From Conexibacter sp. CPCC 205762 (lineage in GTDB: Bacteria; Actinomycetota; Thermoleophilia; Solirubrobacterales; Solirubrobacteraceae): a stretch of 64,000 bases of DNA. Under the pieces are notes generated by a model, which had not been told where the DNA came from, did no database searches, and worked only from the letters and a program-made list of their open reading frames with translations. A program made the position numbers and the translations under genes. How positions within the stretch are numbered: position 1 is the first letter of the stretch; each line of letters begins with the position of its first letter. The stretch is taken from positions 34,425 through 98,424 of the forward strand of contig NZ_JAUTDN010000019.1 of assembly GCF_030646155.1 (NCBI RefSeq), read 5' to 3'. This document shows positions 51,717-60,102 of this stretch, in pieces.

Positions 51717-53159
51717 GTGCCTAAATCCCGTCTGGGGCGTGCCGCCGCACTCGGCGTGCTCGTGACACTTCTCTTGCCGGCCGGCGCGCTGGCTCAGGAT
51801 GGACCGACGGTCGACGTCGTCAAGGGCGAGCTCGACACGACGTGGCTGATGCTCGCCACGTGTCTCGTCTTCTTCATGCAGGCGGGCTTCGCGCTCCTCG
51901 AGATCGGCATGTCGCGCGGCAAGAACGTCGGCATGGGCGTCGCCAAGATCCTCATCAACTTCTCGATCGGCTCGCTGATCTGGTGGGCCGTCGGTTATGG
52001 CTTCGCCTTCGACACGTCGCACGAGATCATCGGCAGCGCCGGCTTCTTCCTCGGTAACAGCACCGAGCTCGGCGGCGAGGCCGTCGGTGCTGCTGGTGTC
52101 GGCTTCTGGGCCTTCCAGCTGATGTTCGCGACGGTCTCGCTCGCGATCGTCTGGGGCACGACGCTCGAGCGGATCAAGTTCGGCGCGTACCTGATCTTCG
52201 CGGTCGTCTTCATCGGCCTCATCTACCCGCTGGTCGCCCACGCGGCCTGGAGCGGCGTCGGCATACTGTCGAGAGTCGGCTCTGGCGTGCAGGACTTCGC
52301 CGGTTCCTCGGTCGTCCACCTCACGGGCGCCACCGCGGCCTTCGCGGCCGTCCTCTTCCTCGGCCCGCGCAAGGGCAAGTTCGGCCCCGACGGCAAGCCG
52401 CGCGCGATCCCGGGCCACAGCATGCCGCTGCTCGGCCTCGGCGTGCTGATCCTCTGGCTCGGCTGGTTCGGCTTCAACGGCGGCTCGACCTTCAACACGA
52501 CGGACAACAAGTTCGCCGAGGTCATCGCCGTCACCAACATGGGCGCGATAGGCGGCGTCCTCGGCGCGACCCTGCTGATCTGGCTGCTGTCGAGAAAGCT
52601 CGACGTCGGCATGATGGGCAACGGCGCGATCGCCGGTCTCGTCGCGATCACCGCTCCCTCCGGCTACGTCGAGATGTGGGCGGCGCCGATCATCGGCTTC
52701 ATCGGCGGCTTCATCGTCGTCGCGGGCGTGCTCGCGATCGACAAGAAGATCGACGACCCGGTCGGCGCGCTCTCCGCGCACGGCCTGGCCGGTATCTGGG
52801 GCACGCTCGCCTGCGGCCTCTTCACCTCCGACCGGCTCGCCGAGCAGGTCGGCGTCGGCAAGGCCGGCCTCTTCTACGGCGGCGGGCTCGAGCAGCTCGG
52901 CGTCCAGGCGGTCGCCGTCCTCGTGACGTTCTTCGGCGTCTTCATCCTCTCCGGGATCACGTTCGCGATCATCAAGGCGACGATCGGCCTCCGCGTCAGC
53001 GAGGAGGAAGAGGACTCCGGCCTCGACATCGCCGAGCACGGCATGTACGGCTACCCTGAGCAGTTCATCCCCGCTCCCGAGCTGATCGGCGTCGGGTCGC
53101 CGCGCCCGACGGGCGCCGGCTCCGCCCCGATCGGCAGCGCCTCGGAGGTTCCCGCATGA
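51717..53159 (+). CDS. amtB: AmtB-type ammonium transporter
   Basis: The protein has 480 residues. A signal peptide (ALGVLVTLLLPAGALA, cleaved near residue 28) is followed by eleven membrane helices. The twin pore histidines are present (VAHAAWSGVG and SAHGLAGIWG), as are the family signatures DFAGSSVVHLTGATAAF and GFNGGSTFNT. The cytoplasmic tail is acidic then Pro-rich. It moves ammonium across the membrane under PII control. GTG 51717 has AGGAGGG 6 bases upstream; the longer upstream frame lacks a ribosome binding site. It overlaps glnK by four bases (ATGA), the classic pairing. Confidence 0.96.
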   Translation: MPKSRLGRAAALGVLVTLLLPAGALAQDGPTVDVVKGELDTTWLMLATCLVFFMQAGFALLEIGMSRGKNVGMGVAKILINFSIGSLIWWAVGYGFAFDTSHEIIGSAGFFLGNSTELGGEAVGAAGVGFWAFQLMFATVSLAIVWGTTLERIKFGAYLIFAVVFIGLIYPLVAHAAWSGVGILSRVGSGVQDFAGSSVVHLTGATAAFAAVLFLGPRKGKFGPDGKPRAIPGHSMPLLGLGVLILWLGWFGFNGGSTFNTTDNKFAEVIAVTNMGAIGGVLGATLLIWLLSRKLDVGMMGNGAIAGLVAITAPSGYVEMWAAPIIGFIGGFIVVAGVLAIDKKIDDPVGALSAHGLAGIWGTLACGLFTSDRLAEQVGVGKAGLFYGGGLEQLGVQAVAVLVTFFGVFILSGITFAIIKATIGLRVSEEEEDSGLDIAEHGMYGYPEQFIPAPELIGVGSPRPTGAGSAPIGSASEVPA

Positions 53160-53527
53160 AGCTGGTCGTGGCATACATCCGGCACGAGGCCTTCGAGCCG
53201 ATCCGGCTGGAGCTGCTCGAGCTCGGCTTCCCGTCCCTGACGATCATCGAGGTCAAGGGCTCGGGCCGCCAGAAGGGCATCACGGAGCAGTACCGCGGCA
53301 CGTCGGTGACGAACTACCTGCGGCCGAAGATCAAGGTCGAGTGCGTCGTCTCCGACCATGACACGCAGACGATCGTCGACACGGTCCTGAAGCACGCGCG
53401 GACCGGCTCGATCGGTGACGGCAAGGTGTTCGTCGTCCCGGTCGAGCAGGCGTACCGCATCCGCACCGGCGAGTCCGGTGAGGAGACCCTCCAGATCCAC
53501 CCGGACGCGGCGACAGCCGCCCCCTGA
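53156..53527 (+). CDS. glnK: PII nitrogen regulatory protein, Tyr51 absent
   Basis: The protein has 123 residues and a PII fold: VKGSGRQKGITEQYRG begins the T-loop, and ARTGSIGDGKVFVVPVEQAYRIRTGE is the B- and C-loop region that binds ATP/ADP and 2-oxoglutarate. Residue 51, the uridylylation or adenylylation tyrosine in canonical proteins (RGAEY), is valine here (RGTSV), although Tyr46 is kept. Regulation is therefore probably by ligand binding alone. The ATG overlaps the amtB stop by four bases, so it should sense nitrogen and block AmtB. A C-terminal extension of about 12 residues is present. Confidence 0.94.
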   Translation: MKLVVAYIRHEAFEPIRLELLELGFPSLTIIEVKGSGRQKGITEQYRGTSVTNYLRPKIKVECVVSDHDTQTIVDTVLKHARTGSIGDGKVFVVPVEQAYRIRTGESGEETLQIHPDAATAAP

Positions 53528-53552
53528 TCCAGGACGCGAGCACGGCATAGCT

Positions 53553-53584
53553 GGGTGGCGGGCGCAGACGGACGCCCGCCACCC
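53553..53584 (+). terminator. Hairpin terminator after amtB-glnK
   Basis: GGGTGGCGGGCG (53553-53564) and CGCCCGCCACCC (53573-53584) are perfect 12-base arms around an 8-base loop, 26 bases past the glnK stop. It separates the operon from the PucR-type regulator. Confidence 0.75.
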
Positions 53585-53611
53585 GCCGTGCGCTCGCAGG
53601 GGAGCTTCGAC

Positions 53612-54781
53612 ATGTCGCACGAGCTGCATCTCCAGCTCGTCGCCGCCGTGCTGGGCGGCGAAGGGCTCACCCGTGTCGCGCAGCTCGTCTCCGCGGCAGT
53701 CCGCGCGCCGGTCGCGATCCTCGTCCCGCGGATCGCCGTCGCCGCGGCCTTCCCGGCCACGATCGAGCTGGGCGCGCTGCGCCGCTACACGCGCGAGCGC
53801 GTCGAGGGACGCGCCACCCACCGCCCGCAGGAGCTGGTGGCAGAAGCGCCGGTGCTCGCCGGCACGGACTTGATCGGCGTCGTCGCGCTGCTGCGCGGCG
53901 AACAGCCGCCGCCGGCGGAGGCGCAGGAGCTGCTGCAGCTCGCCGCCGTCGCCTCGCTGACCGAGGTCGGCATCGAGGACGCCAAGCGCGAGGTCGAGCA
54001 GGAGCTGCGCGGGACCCTGCTGGAAGAGCTGCGGACGCCCGGCGAGCAGCTCGACGCGCGCCAGGTGGTGCGCCGCGCCGCACGCCTCGGCTGCGACGTC
54101 TCACGCGGAGCGGTCGCGCTCTGCGCCGGGGCCGTCGGCGCCGACCGCAGGGACCTCGACGCGCTCGTCGCCGCGATCGCCGCGCAGCAGCCCGGCGCGC
54201 TCGCGCAGACCGTCGACGGCCGCGTCTTCGCGATCGTCCCGCCGCCGGCCGACGAGGACGGCGACGGCGACCTCGCCGCGCGCACGCTCAGCAGCGCCCG
54301 CCTGCTGGCGCGCTCGCTCAGCCCGCGCGCCGTCTGCGGCCTCTCCAGCTTCTGCGCCGACCCCGCCGCGCTCCCGCGCGCGATCCAGGAGGCGGAGCTG
54401 GTGCTCGACGTGCTGCGGCGCTCCGGCGGCGCCGTCGCCGAGGACGTCGGCCAGGGCACCTACCGGCTGCTGTTCCGCGTGCTCGCCTCGCACCCGGAGG
54501 AGCTGCGCGCCTTCTACGACGAGACCGTCGGGCCGCTCGTCCGCTACGACGAGCGCCATGCCAGCGAGCTGGTGCGGACGGTCGAGACCTACCTGGCGCA
54601 GGACTGCAACGTGAACGCGACGGCGGCGGCGATCGGCGCCCACCGCCACACGGTCGCGCATCGGCTGGAGCGGGTGAAGGAGCTGACGAAGCTCGACCCG
54701 CTGCGCTCGGAGGACCGCGAGCGCCTCGGCCTCGGCCTGAAGGCGCTGCGCATCATCGTGCCCGAGCGCAGCGGGCGCTGA
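53612..54781 (+). CDS. PucR family transcriptional regulator
   Basis: The protein has 389 residues. The C-terminal PucR helix-turn-helix is clear: SELVRTVETYLAQDCNVNATAAAIGAHRHTVAHRLERVKELTKLD. A central GGDEF-like sensory region includes ARSLSPRAVCGLSSFCADPAALPRAIQEAELVLDVLRR. The N-terminal 150 residues look GAF-like. PucR-type proteins often control purine or nitrogen-compound use, which fits the neighbouring amtB-glnK genes. ATG 53612 follows AGGGGAG; an upstream in-frame start at 53555 would overlap the terminator hairpin, so it is less likely. Confidence 0.88.
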   Translation: MSHELHLQLVAAVLGGEGLTRVAQLVSAAVRAPVAILVPRIAVAAAFPATIELGALRRYTRERVEGRATHRPQELVAEAPVLAGTDLIGVVALLRGEQPPPAEAQELLQLAAVASLTEVGIEDAKREVEQELRGTLLEELRTPGEQLDARQVVRRAARLGCDVSRGAVALCAGAVGADRRDLDALVAAIAAQQPGALAQTVDGRVFAIVPPPADEDGDGDLAARTLSSARLLARSLSPRAVCGLSSFCADPAALPRAIQEAELVLDVLRRSGGAVAEDVGQGTYRLLFRVLASHPEELRAFYDETVGPLVRYDERHASELVRTVETYLAQDCNVNATAAAIGAHRHTVAHRLERVKELTKLDPLRSEDRERLGLGLKALRIIVPERSGR

Positions 54782-54784
54782 GGC

Positions 54785-55795
54785 TCAGCCGCTCTGGCCG
54801 GCGAGGAACTCGTTCGTGATCGCCGCCGCACCCGCCTGCGGTCTGCGGTCGAGCAGGCCGTTCTCGTACATCCAGTCGCCGTATCTGTCCCACTCGGTCG
54901 GGACCTGGAAGCCCCACGGCTTGCTCGCGTCCTCGGGGAAGAAGACCGGCAGCGACGCTCTCACGCTCGCGAGCGCGAAGCCGGCGTCGAGGTCGGGCGC
55001 GGCCTGCACGAGCGCGTCGGTGGCGGCCTGCGGATCGGCTCTCGCCGCCTCGTAGCCGCGCGCGAGCGCCTGCACGAAGGCGCGCACGTCGTCGCCGTGC
55101 TCGCCGACGAAGTCCTTCGTCGAGGCCAGCACCAGCTCGTCGTAGGTCGGCACGCCCAGCTCGTCCATTCTCCAGATGCGCGGGTTTCTTCTCGCCCGCT
55201 CCAGCTGGATGCCCTCGACGTTCCAGAAGGCGCCGAGCGTCGCGTCGACTCTTCTCGACAGCATCGCCGGCACGAGGTTGAAGCCGACGCTCGTCTCCTT
55301 GACGGAGTCGACCGGCACGCTCGCCGTCTCCAGGATCGTTCTCAGATACGCGCTCTGGTAGGGGATCCCGGCGGTGCCGACGCGGCCGCCTCTGAGGTCG
55401 GTGACGTCTCTGACTCTTCTGTCGAGCGTCATCAGCGAGGTCAGCGGCGCCTGCGCGATCGCGCCGACGGAGACGATCTGCGCGCCCTTGTCGCGCGCGA
55501 TCAGCAGCTCCGGCTCGTACGAGATCGCGATGTCGGCTCTGCCGGCCTCCAGCAGCTTCAGCACGCCGGCGGGGTCGGAGGGCGTCTCGACCTTGACGTC
55601 GAGCCCGGCCTCGTCGAAGTCGCCGTTGGCGAGCGCGGCGTAGATGCCGACGTGGTCGGGGTTCGGCAGGTAGTCGAGCAGCAGCGTGATCGTGTGCTTC
55701 TGCGCCGCCGGGGTCGTCGTCTCCTTCTTCTCGCCGCAGGCCGCGAGGCCGAGTGCGGTCGCGCAGACGGCGAAGAGCGCGAGAGCGCGTTTCAT
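54785..55795 (-). CDS. ABC transporter substrate-binding lipoprotein (ThiY-like)
   Basis: The protein has 336 residues with a lipoprotein signal (LFAVCATALGLAAC, lipidated Cys near residue 20). The mature part is of the NMT1/ThiY family: ITLLLDYLPNPDHVGIYAALANGDFDEAGLDV, SDPAGVLKLLEAGRADIAISYEPELL, and VGTAGIPYQSAYLRTILETASV. These proteins bind pyrimidine precursors such as hydroxymethylpyrimidine or formylaminopyrimidine. It is the last gene of a three-gene operon that begins behind a TPP riboswitch, which makes a thiamine-precursor role likely. It overlaps the permease gene by four bases. Confidence 0.88.
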   Translation of the reverse strand: MKRALALFAVCATALGLAACGEKKETTTPAAQKHTITLLLDYLPNPDHVGIYAALANGDFDEAGLDVKVETPSDPAGVLKLLEAGRADIAISYEPELLIARDKGAQIVSVGAIAQAPLTSLMTLDRRVRDVTDLRGGRVGTAGIPYQSAYLRTILETASVPVDSVKETSVGFNLVPAMLSRRVDATLGAFWNVEGIQLERARRNPRIWRMDELGVPTYDELVLASTKDFVGEHGDDVRAFVQALARGYEAARADPQAATDALVQAAPDLDAGFALASVRASLPVFFPEDASKPWGFQVPTEWDRYGDWMYENGLLDRRPQAGAAAITNEFLAGQSG

Positions 55796-56607
55796 CGAGT
55801 ACGTCCTCCTCTGGTTTCGAAGGCCCACGGCAGCACGCGCCGCTCGACCAATGACAGCAGGCCGAAGAGCGCGATGGCGAAGGCGGAAAGGATCAGGACC
55901 GCGGCCCAGGCGCGCGCGGTCAGCAATTGCGGGACCGCCTGCTGGACGAGGCGGCCGAGGCCGGCGTCGGAGCCCGACTGCTCGGCGAAGACGGCGCCGA
56001 TGACGGCGACCGCGACGGCGATCTTCGCGCCGCTGAAGAGGCCGGGCAGCGCGGCCGGCGCCTCGACGAAGCGGAAGGTCCGCAGCCGCGAGGCCCCGAG
56101 CGTGCGCATCAGCCGCTCGCGTTCGGGGTCGACGGCGGCGAGCGCGTCGAGCGTCGTGACGACGATCGGGAAGAACGAGACGAGCCCGACGATCGCCAGC
56201 TTCGGCGCCAGGTCGAAGCCGAGCCAGACGACCAGCAGCGAGGCGACGAGCGGGATCGGGACCGTCTGCGAGGCGACCAGCAGCGGGTAGATCGCGCGCC
56301 GCAGCGTGGGGGAGAGGTGGATCGCGACGGCGCACAGCAGCGCGGCGGCCGCGGCGGCGGCGATCCCCAGCAGCACCTCGCCGGCGGTCACGCGGAAGTT
56401 GTCCCACAGCAGCGCGCGGTCGCTCCAGAGCGCGTCGGCGACCTCGGCCGGCGACGGCAGCAGCAGCGAGTCGACGCTGCCGTAGGTGGCGTAGAGCTGC
56501 CAGCCGGCGACGAGCGCGGCGACGATCGCGAACGCGGGGAGCCAGCGCAGGAGGGCGCGCGCGGGCGCGGGCAGGCGCGGGCGCCGCACGGCGGTCGCGC
56601 CGCTCAT
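55792..56607 (-). CDS. ABC transporter permease (ThiX-like)
   Basis: The protein has 271 residues of the BPD_transp_1 (SsuC/TauC/ThiX) family. About six membrane helices are visible. The cytoplasmic EAA loop is read as LDALAAVDPERERLMRTLGASRLRTFRFVEAPAALPGLFSGAKIAVAVAVIG. The N-terminal W-Q-x-Y and LLLPSPAEVADALW segments are also typical. It overlaps its ATPase gene by four bases upstream and the binding-protein gene by four downstream, so the operon order is ATPase, permease, binding protein. Confidence 0.9.
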   Translation of the reverse strand: MSGATAVRRPRLPAPARALLRWLPAFAIVAALVAGWQLYATYGSVDSLLLPSPAEVADALWSDRALLWDNFRVTAGEVLLGIAAAAAAALLCAVAIHLSPTLRRAIYPLLVASQTVPIPLVASLLVVWLGFDLAPKLAIVGLVSFFPIVVTTLDALAAVDPERERLMRTLGASRLRTFRFVEAPAALPGLFSGAKIAVAVAVIGAVFAEQSGSDAGLGRLVQQAVPQLLTARAWAAVLILSAFAIALFGLLSLVERRVLPWAFETRGGRTR

Positions 56608-57377
56608 CCGCCCAGCCCCAGTGCGGCCAGCGCCTGCTCGCGCAGCGCGGCGACGGCGGGATCGGTGCGGCGGCGCGGGCGCGGCAGCGCGACCTCGAGG
56701 CTCAGCACGGCGCGGCCCGGCCGCGGCGACATCACGACGACGCGGTCGGCCAGCAGCACCGCCTCCTCGACGTCGTGGGTGACGAGCACGACCGTGCGCG
56801 GCTCGGCCGCGAGCGTCTGCACCAGCCAGCCCTGCACCTCCTGGCGCGTGAGCGCGTCGAGCGCGGCGAACGGCTCGTCGAGCGCCAGCACCGGTTTGCC
56901 CGCCAGCAGCGTGCGCACGAACGCGACCCGCTGGCGCATCCCGCCCGACAGCGCCGCCGGCCGCGCGCGCTCGAAGCCGTCGAGGCCGAAGCGCTCGAAC
57001 CACGGCTGCGCGGCGGCGCGCGCCTCGCTGCGGCCGACGCCGCGTGCGCGCAGCGCCAGCGCGGCGTTGTCGAGCGCGCTCGCCCACGGCAGCAGCAGGT
57101 CGCGCTGCGGCATCAGCACCGCCGGGTCGGCGCGGACGCTGCCGCTGTCGGGCCGCTGCAGGCCGCAGATCAGCTCCAGCAGCGTCGACTTGCCGCAGCC
57201 GGAGGCGCCGACGACGGCGACCGTCTCGCCCGGGGCGGCGCGCAGGTCCATCCCGCGCAGCGCCTCGACGGCCCCGGCACGGCTGTGGAAGGTGCGCCCG
57301 GCGCCCTCGACCTGCACCCCGAGCGGGGCTGAAACGGATCGAGGCTCCAATGCGGGAGCCTCGGTGATCTCTTGCAT
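56604..57377 (-). CDS. ABC transporter ATPase (ThiZ-like)
   Basis: The protein has 257 residues with Walker A GASGCGKS, a Q-loop in LMPQRDLLLPWASALDN, signature LSGGMRQRVAFVRTLL, Walker B VLALDEPFAALD and the H-loop VTHDVEEAV. It belongs to the nitrate/sulfonate/pyrimidine (SsuB/ThiZ) group. ATG 57377 lies immediately after a TPP riboswitch whose 3' end (GGAGGGAG) doubles as the ribosome binding site. When TPP is bound, the site would be sequestered and the operon switched off. The riboswitch gives strong evidence that the importer supplies thiamine or its pyrimidine precursor. Confidence 0.92.
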   Translation of the reverse strand: MQEITEAPALEPRSVSAPLGVQVEGAGRTFHSRAGAVEALRGMDLRAAPGETVAVVGASGCGKSTLLELICGLQRPDSGSVRADPAVLMPQRDLLLPWASALDNAALALRARGVGRSEARAAAQPWFERFGLDGFERARPAALSGGMRQRVAFVRTLLAGKPVLALDEPFAALDALTRQEVQGWLVQTLAAEPRTVVLVTHDVEEAVLLADRVVVMSPRPGRAVLSLEVALPRPRRRTDPAVAALREQALAALGLGG

Positions 57378-57379
57378 TC

Positions 57380-57475
57380 GCTCCCTCCGCGGGCATTACC
57401 CCACAGGTTCGAAGGGTCAGCGCCGGGCCTGCTGCGGGCGCTATCTCAGCCGGCCTTCCCGCCAGCCCCCCTGTA
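57380..57475 (-). promoter_or_regulatory. TPP riboswitch (THI element)
   Basis: On the minus strand the conserved blocks appear in order: GGGGGGCTGGCGGG, GGCTGAGATAGCG (CTGAGA box), TGACCCTTCGAACCTGT, then GGTAATGCCCGCGGAGGGA. These match the P1-P5 core of TPP aptamers nearly base for base. The last block overlaps the ribosome binding site of the ATPase gene (start 57377), indicating translational control directly by the aptamer, without a separate expression platform. Confidence 0.95.
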
Positions 57476-57492
57476 TGTCACTCCGGCGCAGC

Positions 57493-58896
57493 TTAGCGCG
57501 GCAGGTCGGACGCTGGTCCTGTGAGCGCCTTCACGAAGTCCTCGAGCTGCGAGGTCGTCCAGCACTCGAACGCGATGCAGTGTCTCGCGTAGGCGGCGAT
57601 CACCGAGTCGCCGTAGTTCCAGTAGAGCCGCGGCTCCGGGTTGAGCCAGAAGGTGCGGCCGGCCTTCGCCGCGACCGCCGCGAACAGGTCGTCGCGCGGC
57701 GGGCGGCCGTTGGTGCGCGCGTCGCCGAGCACGATCACGGTCGCGCGCGGGTGCAGGTCGTCCTCGACCTCGGTCAGGAACTCGCTCCAGACGCGGCCGT
57801 AGTCGGTGTAGCCGGAGACGTCGGCGACGCCGGCGTCGCGCGATATCGCGACGCTCGCGGCCTGGAAGTCGCGCTCGCGCTCGAACACCTCGGTCACCTC
57901 GCTGATCCGCTCGATGAAGACGAACGAGCGCAGCTTGCGGAACGAGTCGTGCAGCGCGTGCAGGACCGAGAGGAAGAAGACCGAGGCCGACGCGACGCTG
58001 GTCGAGATGTCGCAGAGGACGAAGATCTCCGGCCGCCGCGGCCGCTTCGGGCGGTACTTGAGCACGACCGGGACGCCGCCGGTCTCCAGCGACGCGCGCA
58101 TCGTGCGGCGCACGTCGACGTGCGCGTGGCGGCGGTGGCCCTTGGTCTCGTGGCCCTGCGTCGCGAGCCGCCGCTTCAGCTGCAGCACGACCTTGTGGAC
58201 GGCCGCGAGGTCCTGGATCGGGCCGCCCGGCAGCGAGCGGTCCAGCTCGCTCAGCGGCCGCGACGGCGGCAGTCTTCTGGTCCGCTCGATCAGCGCCCGC
58301 TCCAGCTCTCTGCGCAGCTGCTGCTCGAACTTGCGCAGCTCCTCGCGCGGGATCCCGTCGTGGCGCGGGTCGTCCTCGGGGAACTCCGGCTGCGGCTCGG
58401 ACTTGAGCCCGAGCTGGCGGCGGATCCGCTGCACGTCGACGCCGATCACGCCGGAGCCGTCGCCGCGGTCGCCGAAGGCGGCGATCGCCATCCGCGCGAG
58501 GTCCTGCATCTGCCCGTCGGCGCCCTCCTGCAGCGCCTGCGCGATCTGCTGGCGCAGCTGGTCGAGGTCGATCTGGTCGGCGCCCTCGAAGCCGGCGCCC
58601 TCGACGACGTCGTGGGCGGCCGCCTGGCGCTCGGCGGCGCGGAAGAAGTAGCGCGCGAAGACGAGCTCGAAGATGCGGCGGTCGTCTGGCGACTTCGCCA
58701 GCGTCGTCGCGAGCGCCTCGCGGAACAGCTGCGGATCGGCCCAGGAGACCTCTCTCAGCGCCGCGAAGGCGTCGAGCAGCTCGGAGGTGCCGATCGAGAG
58801 GCTCTCCGCGCGCAGCTGCTCGGCGAAGCCGATCAGCTCGGCGTCGAGCCCGCGCGGACCGCGGTCAGCGAGTGGGGATCGTTCTGGCGGCGCCAT
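57493..58896 (-). CDS. VWA domain protein, CoxE-like
   Basis: The protein has 467 residues. The C-terminal von Willebrand A domain contains the MIDAS motif D-x-S-x-S (EIFVLCDISTSVASASVFFL), the threonine-region SGYTDYG and the aspartate in VIVLGDARTNG. The N-terminal half is helical with ELLDAFAALREVSWADPQLFREAL and resembles CoxE/DUF58-linked proteins. With its MoxR partner it should form a AAA+/VWA chaperone pair for enzyme maturation or cofactor insertion. It overlaps the MoxR gene by 32 bases. No client (such as CO dehydrogenase) is visible in this window. Confidence 0.88.
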   Translation of the reverse strand: MAPPERSPLADRGPRGLDAELIGFAEQLRAESLSIGTSELLDAFAALREVSWADPQLFREALATTLAKSPDDRRIFELVFARYFFRAAERQAAAHDVVEGAGFEGADQIDLDQLRQQIAQALQEGADGQMQDLARMAIAAFGDRGDGSGVIGVDVQRIRRQLGLKSEPQPEFPEDDPRHDGIPREELRKFEQQLRRELERALIERTRRLPPSRPLSELDRSLPGGPIQDLAAVHKVVLQLKRRLATQGHETKGHRRHAHVDVRRTMRASLETGGVPVVLKYRPKRPRRPEIFVLCDISTSVASASVFFLSVLHALHDSFRKLRSFVFIERISEVTEVFERERDFQAASVAISRDAGVADVSGYTDYGRVWSEFLTEVEDDLHPRATVIVLGDARTNGRPPRDDLFAAVAAKAGRTFWLNPEPRLYWNYGDSVIAAYARHCIAFECWTTSQLEDFVKALTGPASDLPR

Positions 58897-59779
58897 TCGG
58901 CGCTCCGGCGCCGCCGAGTCTGACGCCGACGCGGGCGGCGACCAGCTCGAGATCGGTGCGGTGCTTGACGATCACGCTCATCGTGTCGCGGAAGACCTGG
59001 CCGTCGAGGTCGTCGGCGCCGAGCAGCAGCAGCGCGCGCGCCCAGTCGATCGACTCGGCGATCGACGGCGGCTTCTTGAGGTCCAGCTCGCGCACCTCGT
59101 GGACGATCTCGATCAGCTTGTCGGCGACCGTCGCGCTCAGCTCCGGCGTGTGCAGGCGGACGATCTCCAGCTCGTGGGCGGCGTCCGGGTAGTCGACCCA
59201 GAGGTAGAGGCAGCGGCGCTTGAGCGCCTCGGTCAGCTCGCGCGAGTTGTTCGAGGTCAGCAGCACGACCGGCTGCGTGCGCGCGTCGATGCGGCCCAGC
59301 TCGGGGATCGAGATCTGGAAGTCGGACAGCAGCTCGAGCAGCATCGCCTCGAACTCCTGGTCGGTCTTGTCGATCTCGTCGATCAGCAGCACGACCGGTC
59401 TCTCGGAGGCGATCGCCGTCATCAGCGGACGGCGCAGCAGGAACTCCTCGCCGAAGATGTCCTCCTGGACGGAGTCCCAGCCGGTGTCGGAGGCCTCCGC
59501 CTGGATCCGCAGCAGCTGCTTGCGGTAGTTCCACTCGTACAGCGCCTTCGCCTCGTCGAGGCCCTCGTAGCACTGCAGGCGGACCAGCTCGCGGTCGAGG
59601 TACTTGGCGAGCGCCTTCGCCAGCTCTGTCTTGCCGACGCCGGCCGGTCCCTCGACCAGCACCGGCTTGCCGAGCTTGGCGGCGAGGTAGGAGACGAGTG
59701 CGGTCGACTCGCCAGGCAGATAGCCGACCGCGCGCAGCCCCGCGGTGACCTCTTCGACGGATGCGGGCTCGATGCTCAT
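58865..59779 (-). CDS. MoxR family AAA+ ATPase
   Basis: The protein has 304 residues with Walker A GPAGVGKTELAK near residue 45, Walker B VVLLIDEIDKTDQEFEAMLLELLSDFQISIPE, sensor 1 in LLTSNNSREL, an arginine finger in ALKRRCLYLWVDYPD and the C-terminal lid helices. MoxR AAA+ proteins work with VWA partners, and the VWA gene follows with a 32-base overlap. ATG 59779 begins the homologous region. The first 20 residues, with EEVTAGLRAVGYLPG, are typical of the CoxD-like subgroup. Confidence 0.92.
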   Translation of the reverse strand: MSIEPASVEEVTAGLRAVGYLPGESTALVSYLAAKLGKPVLVEGPAGVGKTELAKALAKYLDRELVRLQCYEGLDEAKALYEWNYRKQLLRIQAEASDTGWDSVQEDIFGEEFLLRRPLMTAIASERPVVLLIDEIDKTDQEFEAMLLELLSDFQISIPELGRIDARTQPVVLLTSNNSRELTEALKRRCLYLWVDYPDAAHELEIVRLHTPELSATVADKLIEIVHEVRELDLKKPPSIAESIDWARALLLLGADDLDGQVFRDTMSVIVKHRTDLELVAARVGVRLGGAGAPNGAARTIPTR

Positions 59780-59852
59780 GCGACGGCGAATGATAGGCGG
59801 CGACCACGGAGGAGCGCCCCGGCGGGCGCGCACATGCGACGATTCGCGGCCG

Positions 59853-60017
59853 ATGGAGTCCTCACTCGCCCCCTACGCGATCGGCATGGCGCTCGGCTTC
59901 ACGGTCGGCGTCTTCGGCCACGTGATCAAGTCGAGAACGCTGATCGCGTCGGGGATCGGGATCATCTTCGTGGTCGCCGTGCTGCTGCCGCTGCTGCGCG
60001 TCGGGGACCCTGGATAG
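59853..60017 (+). CDS. Small two-helix membrane protein
   Basis: The predicted protein has 54 residues, mostly two hydrophobic helices (APYAIGMALGFTVGVFGHVI and TLIASGIGIIFVVAVLLPLL) joined by KSR. Such short proteins are conserved beside MoxR/VWA or PspC loci in some actinobacteria, but I cannot name a family. It is divergent from the MoxR gene, 73 bases away. It has no convincing ribosome binding site and may be leaderless. Confidence 0.55.
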   Translation: MESSLAPYAIGMALGFTVGVFGHVIKSRTLIASGIGIIFVVAVLLPLLRVGDPG

Positions 60018-60102
60018 GCCCCTCTCAGGGACGTCTGAGGGATCGCTCCCTAGGGGTCATTCCCGATAGGCAGGGGCGCTGCCGGCCGGCAGGCTTACCG
60101 CC

